From: Planctomycetota bacterium
Lineage (GTDB): Bacteria; Planctomycetota; Planctomycetia; Gemmatales; Gemmataceae
Length of the DNA stretch: 40,282 bases
Reading direction: 5' to 3'
Assembly: GCA_029777335.1 (NCBI GenBank)
Contig: JAKOSN010000033.1
Coordinates: 1-40,282 of the forward strand
This document shows, one piece after another, positions 33,131 to 40,282 of this stretch. Position numbers and translations under genes: made by a program. The notes beneath the pieces are model-generated. The model was not told where the DNA came from, did not search any database, and saw only the letters and a program-made list of their open reading frames with translations. The first letter of the stretch is position 1. The number at the start of each line of letters is the position of its first letter.

Positions 33131-35503
33131 ATGAAGACCTCTGCCCTCTTCGCCACCGCGACCCTTTGCCTCTTCGCCGGTTCCAGCCTCGCCCAGAAAC
33201 CCGTGCCGGTCGGCAAGGGATCCTATGCGGCCTCCATTCCGCCGGGAAGCGCGGGGGGGAAGGCGGAGGAAACCGATCGCCGGAAACTCTACGTGATCAG
33301 GAGTGATGACCGGCCAATCCCGAGCAACAAATGGTATCAGAACCTGCTTCTGCAGAAGTTCGCCGTTGGCCTTTGGCCCTATCCGCACCGCGTTGACACA
33401 GGCGAGAATGGGCTGGCGGTCTACTTCCCGACCCGCTGGAAACCGGATGGCAGTGAGCTGTTTGCCGACAATCCGCTCCTGGTTGGAGCCAAAAACTTCA
33501 AGGCGGTTGATGCCCGGGCGAAGGAGTGGTCCGACTGGTTGGTGTCGTTCCGACTCGCTGAATCGGCGAGGAAGCGCTTCGATGTAACCCTTGGCGAGGG
33601 GATGCCAGCGGTTTGGATCGAATGCACTGGGGTTCGGCCTACCCTGACATTCGGCGCCCAGAACCGGCCGGGCACGGGGCCGTCGCCCAGATGGTCGGCG
33701 TTTGATAAGCAGGGTAAGGCGGTCTCGTTCCCCACCACGACGGATGCGCTCGGACTGCAGGCCAACGGGAGGTCGTATGGCGTCTTTGTCCCCGAAGGGA
33801 CAACCATCGAGGTGGATGACAACGGACTGACACTTACCTTTGCTGGGAAGGGAGAGTATCTCGTCGTCTGTCCGCTCCCTGCGGCCAGGGATCTTGAATA
33901 CTTCCACCAGTACGCCTACGCGATCCCGCGCAGCACCACACTCTCCTGGGCCTATCATGCAGGCAAAGGAACGGTGACGACGACCTGGGAAGTGACCACC
34001 GAACCCCTCCGTGGCAAGGAGACGCGGATCATCCAGGGCTGGCTCCCGCACCACTGGCGCGAAGCCGCGCATGACCTGAAATTCAATGGGCGTGAGTACA
34101 TCACTGGCCGCGGAAGAATGCGCTGCACCGTTGGCAATAAGTTCACCATCACGTATCCCTTCCATGGGGTCGTCCCTAATCTGCCCTTTGTGGAGAAGGG
34201 GTCCAATCTCGATCGGAAACGGGTCGCCGACTATCTGAAAACCTACTTCGGAAAGCCGGCGTTCGCTCGCGATACCTATGCCGGCGGAAAGGATCTGGTT
34301 CGCGTTCTTCAGGCGTCGTTGGTCGCCACCCAGACGAATGATCCGTTGGCAAACACGGTCCGCGACGCGGCCAAGGAGGAGTTGACCAACTGGCTCACCT
34401 ACACGCCGGGAGAGAAAGACCGTTTCTTCGCCTTCTATCCAGAGCGAAAGGGGTTGGTCGGGTTTAACGCCAGCTTTGGCTCGGAGCATTTCACGGACCA
34501 CCACTTCCACTATGGTTACTTCACCTTCGCGGCGGGGCTCCTGGCGCAGCTCGATCCGACGTTTGCGGAAGATTACGGGCCGATGGCACGGCTGGTGGCA
34601 AGGGAGTACGCCAACTGGGACCGCAAGGATCGCCGGTTTCCCGTGTTGCGGACCTTTGATGTCTGGCGCGGGCACTCCTGGGCCGATGGCAACGGATTTC
34701 CCAACGGCAATAACCAGGAATCGACTTCCGAGGCAGTGCAAAGCTGGGCCGGGTTGATCTTGCTTGGTGAGGCCCTGGGCGATCCGGACATGACCGCGAC
34801 GGGTGTCATGGGCTATGCGCTGGAGACGCGAGCCATCCTGGAGTACTGGTTCAACGCGCATGGGGATGTTTTTCCGCCTGAATGGAAGCACCCGATTGCG
34901 GGGATGATCTGGTCGTCGTCCAAGGTGTGGGGGACGTGGTTCACCGCCAGCCCCGCCTGGATCTACGGCATCCAGTGGATCCCGACCTACCCGGGAGCGT
35001 CGTACCTGGCCCGCGATCCCAGGTTCGTGCAGAAGCACTACAGGTCCATGCTCCAACAGTTCGAGGCCTGGGAGGAGCGCGAGGCGGCGAAGAAGAAAGG
35101 GGCGATCGCCAGGAAGGGCGTTACCGAATCGTTCGGCGGAGAACTGGGTAGTTACATCCTCGGCTTCCAGATGATGGCCGATCCGAACGCGGTCACGAGG
35201 GAGTTGGAGCGACTGTGGGCGGCTCCTGGCGACAGGGTTGCACACAACCCGTGGATGCTCAATGTGTATTATCAGTCCCACGCCCTGTCTCGCCTGGGTC
35301 GGGTGGATTGGAACTGCCACGCAGACAGCCCCACGGCGATGGTGTACAGGAACGACTCGACCAACTCACGAACCTTCGTTGTTTGGAATCCATCGAGCAA
35401 GGAACGCACGGTGACCTTCTACGAGCAGGGGAAGGCGCTGGGTCAGGCGATGATCCCGGCTCGGGCCCTGGTTGAGGTGAACAGGCTCCAACCGTCGAAG
35501 TAA
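33131..35503 (+). CDS. Secreted GH81 endo-beta-1,3-glucanase
   Basis: It hydrolyses internal beta-1,3 bonds in glucans such as laminarin, callose or fungal wall glucan. The 790-residue product has a signal peptide (MKTSALFATATLCLFAGSSLA), a GH81 beta-sandwich (PSNKWYQNLLL and following), and the catalytic (alpha/alpha)6 region. Catalytic motifs are DHHFHYGY (Asp456) and NNQESTSEA (Glu530, Glu534). The spacing matches the Asp and two Glu of characterised fungal GH81 enzymes. RTFDVWRGHSWADGNGFPNG is also a family signature. There is no carbohydrate-binding module, and the short C-terminal part is a beta-sandwich-like extension. It is a single gene. Confidence 0.93.
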   Translation: MKTSALFATATLCLFAGSSLAQKPVPVGKGSYAASIPPGSAGGKAEETDRRKLYVIRSDDRPIPSNKWYQNLLLQKFAVGLWPYPHRVDTGENGLAVYFPTRWKPDGSELFADNPLLVGAKNFKAVDARAKEWSDWLVSFRLAESARKRFDVTLGEGMPAVWIECTGVRPTLTFGAQNRPGTGPSPRWSAFDKQGKAVSFPTTTDALGLQANGRSYGVFVPEGTTIEVDDNGLTLTFAGKGEYLVVCPLPAARDLEYFHQYAYAIPRSTTLSWAYHAGKGTVTTTWEVTTEPLRGKETRIIQGWLPHHWREAAHDLKFNGREYITGRGRMRCTVGNKFTITYPFHGVVPNLPFVEKGSNLDRKRVADYLKTYFGKPAFARDTYAGGKDLVRVLQASLVATQTNDPLANTVRDAAKEELTNWLTYTPGEKDRFFAFYPERKGLVGFNASFGSEHFTDHHFHYGYFTFAAGLLAQLDPTFAEDYGPMARLVAREYANWDRKDRRFPVLRTFDVWRGHSWADGNGFPNGNNQESTSEAVQSWAGLILLGEALGDPDMTATGVMGYALETRAILEYWFNAHGDVFPPEWKHPIAGMIWSSSKVWGTWFTASPAWIYGIQWIPTYPGASYLARDPRFVQKHYRSMLQQFEAWEEREAAKKKGAIARKGVTESFGGELGSYILGFQMMADPNAVTRELERLWAAPGDRVAHNPWMLNVYYQSHALSRLGRVDWNCHADSPTAMVYRNDSTNSRTFVVWNPSSKERTVTFYEQGKALGQAMIPARALVEVNRLQPSK

Positions 35504-35902
35504 CGGCCTTCACCCTCCCAGGATTCACCGCTGCTCCTCGTGGCCACGCCGAAGACATTCCGATCTGGGCCGGGACCAGGCCTTTTACCCACCTGGACTG
35601 CCTCTATCTTGGCGACAGGGATTTCGGTAAGTACTCGACCGTTCCCCGAACCTCTCTCATCCTTGACGCGCCGCCGAGCCACTTCTGAGTCTGAGCAAAC
35701 AACTGGCCCTCCTCTCCCTCGAGAAGGACGATCGGGATGAGCCGGTTTCAGCGTTGGCCAATCGCTACCCGCCGCGAAGAGGAAATCGTCGGCGCGTTTG
35801 CCTGGGGAGCGCACAGATATTACGATTGTTTGTCGAGATGTTCCAACGGTCGTTCCAGCGGCAACCTCTCGGAATCCCTGCGATCCTCACCCAGGCACCC
35901 CC
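35504..35902. other. Intergenic region GH81-membrane protein, 399 bases
   Basis: No gene, hairpin terminator or clear promoter was recognised. A 123-codon minus-strand frame (35443-35814) overlaps the end of the GH81 gene and has no ribosome-binding site that I can see; it is not called. Confidence 0.4.
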
Positions 35903-36511
35903 ATGACGGCTCTCCGCTCGCGGCGGCACGCCATTTTCACCGCCACTCTCATGCTGTACATCAGCGGGGTTTGTGGCGCCGTCGGGACTGGCTGCCCGAG
36001 CCTGATGACCGTGACGACCTTTCTGATTGCGGTCGCTGCCTGGAGCTACGGTCCGCGTGTGGCCCTCCTGATGATGATCCTGGGACACGTGGTCTCCGCC
36101 GCGGTTCTGACAAGGCTCTCGGACCGGGAGGGCATCATCATCCTCCACCCGGTCGCCATGGTGATCCCGATTGCGCTGATGGAGGGATTGTTGCTCGTCG
36201 GGCTGTCGAGTCTGCGCTGCCGCGAACTCCAGCAGGAGGTCGTTGAAGCAGAACTGCGTTGCAAGAACGCGGAGTTGAAAGCAGCCCTGGAGGAGGTCCG
36301 CGAACTCCGTGGTCTCTTACCGATTTGTGCCTGGTGCAAGAGCATTCGCGACGTGGATGGAATGTGGAACCAACTGGAGAGTTACCTGGTGCGCCACTCT
36401 GGTATCACCTTCACACACGGCATGTGCCCCGACTGCCTGAGCCGCGAACTCGCCCGCCCACGGAGCGAAACCCCCGTCGGTTCGCCTGATGCACTACCGA
36501 CACCGAGGTAG
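35903..36511 (+). CDS. Membrane protein with coiled coil and C-terminal CxxC/CxxC signalling-type domain
   Basis: The 202-residue product has about four membrane helices (residues 11-29, 34-49, 53-72 and 82-103), a short coiled coil (105-138), and a C-terminal domain with LLPICAWCKSIRD (Cys142, Cys145) and HGMCPDC (Cys175, Cys178). This C-terminal domain is known to me from the ends of many bacterial sensor proteins and response regulators, with the consensus LPICxxCKxIRDxxGxW. No kinase, cyclase or receiver domain is present, so this is a free-standing version. The CxxC pairs suggest metal or redox binding. The ATG at 35903 was preferred because upstream in-frame codons add a non-membrane, low-quality stretch; the ribosome-binding site is weak. 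Confidence 0.72.
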   Translation: MTALRSRRHAIFTATLMLYISGVCGAVGTGCPSLMTVTTFLIAVAAWSYGPRVALLMMILGHVVSAAVLTRLSDREGIIILHPVAMVIPIALMEGLLLVGLSSLRCRELQQEVVEAELRCKNAELKAALEEVRELRGLLPICAWCKSIRDVDGMWNQLESYLVRHSGITFTHGMCPDCLSRELARPRSETPVGSPDALPTPR

Positions 36512-36598
36512 CCCACGATTATCCCGTCCACACAAGCCAAGCACCTCCTCGCACCGCTGCGAATCAACCCGTAGAGTGCCAATCGGTTTCGCGATCTC

Positions 36599-39500
36599 TT
36601 ACCCCTTTGGTGCGGGTGTCGCCTCCCTGCGGCTGTGCCGCGGCACGACCACGGGCGGCTTCACCGTCCTGTCGATCACCTCGACCCCGCCGGTCACCTC
36701 CCTCAGTTCGTACCGGCCGTCTTCCGACACGCGGGGGTGTACCGCCGGCGCCTCCGGGACCGGCTCGTCCACCCTCTTGCCTGCCCGCCAGTCCCAGATG
36801 GTGCTCGGCGTCGATACGTTCAGGCTCTGTATCACCAGGCGATTCCCGTCCTTCGTGAACCATATCGCGCGCGAATACCGCCCGCCGCCGTGTTTCAGGG
36901 GCGCGAGTTCATTGCCCTTCTCCACGTTCAGGAGCTGAATGGAGACGACGGTATTCTGCTCGGACGGGGGTTTCGCCTGGTCGATGCTCCGTGCCGTCTC
37001 CAGCGCGAGGGTCCGGCTGTCCGGGCTGAGGGCTAACCGCAAGACGTTGCTGGTCCCCAGGTGGACGATCCGCTCAGACCGGTTCGTCTTGACGTTGAAG
37101 ACCTCCACCGTGTGTCCGGACCGGATCGTCTTGCCGTCTTTTTTGGTCGTCGCGTAGTGGACGATGGCGAGGCGGGACTCGTCGGGGGAAAAAACCATTC
37201 CTTGGATCGCTCCCTTGCCGACGGGGATCTCGCGGATGGTCCCGGTGGTCGTGTCCAGGAGGGTCACCAGGCCCGTCGCATCGGGGGACTGTTTCGACAC
37301 GCTCAGGTTGAACCCCAGATGCCTTTCTTCCGCAGTCCCGACCACGTCCCTGCCCGCGAGGTATCGCCCCTTCGGACTCACCACGCTCTCGAGCGAGCTG
37401 GCGGCGATGTTGTACCGCGTCGTATCGATCGAGGCCCGGAGCAGGCGCCTGTCCAGATCCCACAGGCGGATCACTCCGGAGCCGTCCGGCTCGATCAGCG
37501 TCCGGTCCCGGCCGAACATCACACCCAGCTCCCCCCTCTGATCCGGGAGGATGCGCCCCCAGGCCGTCAGCACGACCGGCGGCCGGCTCACGTCCCAGAG
37601 CTTGACCTCCACCGGCCCCTCGCAATTGAAATCGTTGCGCATCGTGTCCGAGGCGATGACCGCCGTGGCGAACGTCTGGCCGTCGGGGCTAACGGCCAGC
37701 GACGTGTGCTTGCCCTTCGCGTGGGCGGTGAACGACAGCTGCCGCTGCCGGGTCAACGTGTCCCAGATCACGACCGAGTTGCCCGAGGTGGAGATGACGT
37801 TCCTGCCGTCATGGCCGAAGGCCAGACAGCCGTGCCCGTTCCCCTCCACTTTCTTCAACGGCTCTGTGGTTTCCGCGTCCCAGAAGGTGACCGTACTGCC
37901 CTTGCTGGTCAGCCTCTGTCGCCCGTGGTTCGTGACGATCGTCTTGCCGTCCGGGCTGATCGCCAGGCCCTCCAGGAGCCAGCCCCCGCCTGCCCCGAAC
38001 CCCATGGCCCCGAGCAGACCTTGCCGCTTCCGCTGGCCGTCGGCTGCGTCCCAGACGCACAGCGACCGCCCGCAGGCCGACACCAGCGCGCCGGTCGCCG
38101 GGTTGAACGCCACGGCCATGTAGTCGTCCGCGAGCCCAATGCTCTCGTCGGCGTTGGGATGCTCGCGGGTGAAGCGCAACTTCCTGGTCTTCACGTCCCA
38201 CACGGTCAGCGTCGGGACGCCCGAGGGGTTAAGGAGCTGCTTGTCCTTGTCGCCCTGGACATCTTTGGGCTTCGCCCGGTAGATGGCAGCCAGGGCCGAG
38301 CCGTCGGGGCTGAAGGCCACGGAAACGACCTTCGTGACTCCGACGGGGATTGTGCCCAGCGCTTCCCCCGTGGAGATGTCCCAGAGGCGGACGTCGTCGG
38401 GTTCGACTTTCTGGTTGGGGTCGGCGAAAGCGATCCAGGCAAACGCCGAGGACGAGGCGAGGGTGCGGCCGTCGGGGCTGACGGCCAGCCCGTGTACCGA
38501 GTTCTTGTGCCCGCGGAGGGTGTGGCGGAGCTTGCCGGTCTTGACGTCCCAGAGGAAGATGCGGTCGCCTGCCCCCACCGCGAGGACGTCGCCCGCGCGA
38601 CTGAAGGCGGACACGGTACGTGGCCCCGTCACCTTGTCCGTCTCGAAGCGTGCCCGCTCCAGCGGCACGTCGCAGTCGATGATTTCGTAGTACCGCCCGC
38701 GAGGAACCACGACGAAATCGAGGCCCTTGCAGAACGCCGGGGGGGTGATGGTGCGAATGCCGGCCAGCGGCAGGGTGATCAACCGCTGGCCGGTCTTCAC
38801 GTCCCAACGGGCCACCGCCTCGAGCACGTCGGGCACCTGGTTGTTCGATCTCAGGGCGGCCAGGACGCTCTTGCCGTCACTGTGGAACCGTACCCAGTTC
38901 GCCGACGCCCGGTGATCGCGCAGGGTCTGGCGGAGCGCGCCGCTGGCCGCATCGCGGATCTCGATGAGCCAGTTCGTGTTGCCCGTAACCAGCGAGCCGC
39001 CGTCGGGGCTGAAGTCGAGCGAGACGACCTTGTCTTGACGCTCGTTGAATGGGACGGAGCCCTGTTTCCGGAGCTGAGCCAGAACAGGGTTGGGGTTGGC
39101 TTCCGGCGTCCAGCTCGTGACGAGTTTGCCGCTCTCGACGTCCCACACCTTGACCTTGTTATCCGTCCCTCCGGTGGCGAGGCGCTTACCGTCCGGACTG
39201 AAGGTGGCGAGTTCCTCCTTGCCGAACTCCGCGAGGTCGTGCACCTTCTTACCGGTCTTCGCGTCCCAGATCCGGGCCGTGGCGTCTCCGAAGCAGGCGA
39301 ACAGTCGCGCGCCGTCCGGGCTGAAGACGGCGGTCCGGAGTCCCTTGCCGAAGTCCACGAGGTCGTGCAACTTCTTACCGGTGTGCGGATCCCACAGGCT
39401 GCTCGTGTTGTCGCGTGCCGAGGTGAACAGCAGCTTGCCGTCGGGGCTGTGGATGAGGTGGCTGATGGTGTCCGCGTGCCCGTCCAGGGTCACGATCTTC

Positions 39501-40282
39501 CTCGCACCGGCGATGTCCCAGATCTGGACCTTGTTCGGGACGGGAACGCGTTTGGAGCCAGGGTCGGAGGGGCCGATCACCTCCGGCGCCCCCTGATACA
39601 CCACCACCGCGAGGACATTGCCGTCGGGTGAGAACGAGACGGGGCCGATCGACTCCGAGGATTTCGGCAGGGTGGCGCGAACCTTACCCGTCGCCGTCTC
39701 CACGACGCGGAGGGTGGACGAGATGTGTTTCAGGATCGTTCTCGGGGGGAGCGGCTGCGGACGCTCCTGCGACTCCACCTGCGTGACCTTCTCGACGGCG
39801 ACGAGCCACTTGCCATCGGGGCCTAGCGCGTGAAAGGTGCCCGTGAGCGGGAACTGGTCGCCCCAGTAGCGCTTGCAGGCGTGATCGATGAAGTTCCAGG
39901 CGAGGTCGCGGTGTTCGATCGGGCAGACATCGACGTCGGTGATCAGGCGGAGCGCCTGGAGCGGGTCCTTCTCGTAGATGTTTTCCGCCCGTTCCAGTTG
40001 ACTGTTCATGAGGGTCGCCTGAGCGCGCCGGAGTTGCTTTTCCTTCTCCCGCTCGGCAGTGAGGGCCTTGTTTTTGGCGTTCGTTTCCTTCTCCGCGAGA
40101 TCGCCGTTCTTGACCGCGAGGTCCTCGGCCTTCTCGCGCTGGGTCTGCTCTCTCCCGCGGGCATTCTCGGCCTGGACCATGCCGATGCTGGTGCCGATGA
40201 TGCCGCCGACCAGGGCGAGGAGCACCGCCGCCCCAGCTCCCGCCAGCACCGGGTTGCGTTTGACCCACTTGACCGCGCGCTC
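36599..40282 (-). CDS. Giant WD40-repeat protein (partial, 5' end off window)
   Basis: The 1227 visible residues start inside the protein: ERAVKWVKRNP leads into a membrane helix (about residues 12-36, AGAGAAVLLALVGGIIG). A long charged coiled coil follows (about 37-100), then CPIEHRDLAWNFIDHACKRY, then many WD40 repeats to near the C-terminus. Repeat examples are FSPDGARLFACFGDATARIWD, shortened here, FSPDGKRLATGG with VKVWDV, and VSPDGRTLASSS. In planctomycetes this layout is normally the C-terminal part of a membrane-anchored Ser/Thr protein kinase, whose kinase domain would lie just beyond the right edge. That part is inferred. The C-terminus (HSRREATPAPKG) is complete. Confidence 0.88.
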   Translation of the reverse strand, partial: ERAVKWVKRNPVLAGAGAAVLLALVGGIIGTSIGMVQAENARGREQTQREKAEDLAVKNGDLAEKETNAKNKALTAEREKEKQLRRAQATLMNSQLERAENIYEKDPLQALRLITDVDVCPIEHRDLAWNFIDHACKRYWGDQFPLTGTFHALGPDGKWLVAVEKVTQVESQERPQPLPPRTILKHISSTLRVVETATGKVRATLPKSSESIGPVSFSPDGNVLAVVVYQGAPEVIGPSDPGSKRVPVPNKVQIWDIAGARKIVTLDGHADTISHLIHSPDGKLLFTSARDNTSSLWDPHTGKKLHDLVDFGKGLRTAVFSPDGARLFACFGDATARIWDAKTGKKVHDLAEFGKEELATFSPDGKRLATGGTDNKVKVWDVESGKLVTSWTPEANPNPVLAQLRKQGSVPFNERQDKVVSLDFSPDGGSLVTGNTNWLIEIRDAASGALRQTLRDHRASANWVRFHSDGKSVLAALRSNNQVPDVLEAVARWDVKTGQRLITLPLAGIRTITPPAFCKGLDFVVVPRGRYYEIIDCDVPLERARFETDKVTGPRTVSAFSRAGDVLAVGAGDRIFLWDVKTGKLRHTLRGHKNSVHGLAVSPDGRTLASSSAFAWIAFADPNQKVEPDDVRLWDISTGEALGTIPVGVTKVVSVAFSPDGSALAAIYRAKPKDVQGDKDKQLLNPSGVPTLTVWDVKTRKLRFTREHPNADESIGLADDYMAVAFNPATGALVSACGRSLCVWDAADGQRKRQGLLGAMGFGAGGGWLLEGLAISPDGKTIVTNHGRQRLTSKGSTVTFWDAETTEPLKKVEGNGHGCLAFGHDGRNVISTSGNSVVIWDTLTRQRQLSFTAHAKGKHTSLAVSPDGQTFATAVIASDTMRNDFNCEGPVEVKLWDVSRPPVVLTAWGRILPDQRGELGVMFGRDRTLIEPDGSGVIRLWDLDRRLLRASIDTTRYNIAASSLESVVSPKGRYLAGRDVVGTAEERHLGFNLSVSKQSPDATGLVTLLDTTTGTIREIPVGKGAIQGMVFSPDESRLAIVHYATTKKDGKTIRSGHTVEVFNVKTNRSERIVHLGTSNVLRLALSPDSRTLALETARSIDQAKPPSEQNTVVSIQLLNVEKGNELAPLKHGGGRYSRAIWFTKDGNRLVIQSLNVSTPSTIWDWRAGKRVDEPVPEAPAVHPRVSEDGRYELREVTGGVEVIDRTVKPPVVVPRHSRREATPAPKG

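Noticed and set aside
35443..35814. 123-codon minus-strand frame between the GH81 gene and the membrane protein
   Set aside because: It overlaps the GH81 3' end, lacks a ribosome-binding site and matches no family I know. It could be a decayed gene but cannot be supported.
37061..39631. 856-codon plus-strand open frame
   Set aside because: It is the antisense of the WD40 gene; its low-complexity Arg/Val/Gly/Asp-rich product mirrors the repeats.

Overview
The window is GC-rich and gene-dense and looks like a chromosomal segment of a planctomycete, probably of the Gemmata/Isosphaera type. This is inferred from gene content: a very large WD40 protein with a membrane anchor and coiled coil, Cys-rich secreted proteins of a planctomycete style, membrane-anchored caspase-fold proteins, and a type VI secretion system (T6SS) with an unusual membrane complex. 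No rRNA, tRNA, CRISPR array, insertion sequence or prophage was recognised.

Positions 1-25318 hold most of a T6SS locus in several transcription units. On the minus strand, tssA-tssB-tssC (3600 to 499) is followed by the start of hcp, which runs off the left edge. A Cys-rich HEAT-like secreted protein (minus, with a strong terminator) and a Cys-rich outer-membrane protein (plus, with a strong terminator) lie between tssA and the spike cassette. The spike cassette is vgrG, a small DUF6931-like gene and a PAAR gene (minus, 9825 to 6848). A plus-strand unit at 10020-19738 has a good promoter and a good terminator and encodes three exported proteins: a membrane-anchored pseudo-caspase/vWA protein of 1647 residues, a second membrane-anchored pseudo-caspase, and a secreted Ig/prealbumin-like protein. 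The last unit (minus, 25318 to 19819, with a near-consensus promoter) is tssK, tssL and two tandem short TssM-like proteins.

The main point of interest is the membrane complex. Both TssM-like proteins end just after the third transmembrane helix, so the large periplasmic part of normal TssM is absent. Both have also lost the Walker A lysine, and they share a 230-bp DNA segment that is 98% identical. TssL has no peptidoglycan-binding extension and no TssJ lipoprotein is seen. The three exported proteins on the opposite strand could supply the missing periplasmic structure; this is a hypothesis. TssE, TssF, TssG and ClpV are not in the window and may lie to the left of hcp.

Positions 25502-36511 are ordinary or accessory genes: a SAM methyltransferase, NADP-type isocitrate dehydrogenase, an ArsR regulator followed by three tandem AHSA1/SRPBCC genes, a BNR-repeat propeller protein, a DoxX-like membrane protein, a MoaD/ThiS-like protein ending in Gly-Gly, a PhnB-like VOC protein, a secreted GH81 beta-1,3-glucanase, and a small membrane protein with a CxxC/CxxC signalling-type domain. 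Positions 36599-40282 (minus) are most of a giant WD40 protein, probably the C-terminal part of a Ser/Thr kinase whose N-terminus is outside the window.
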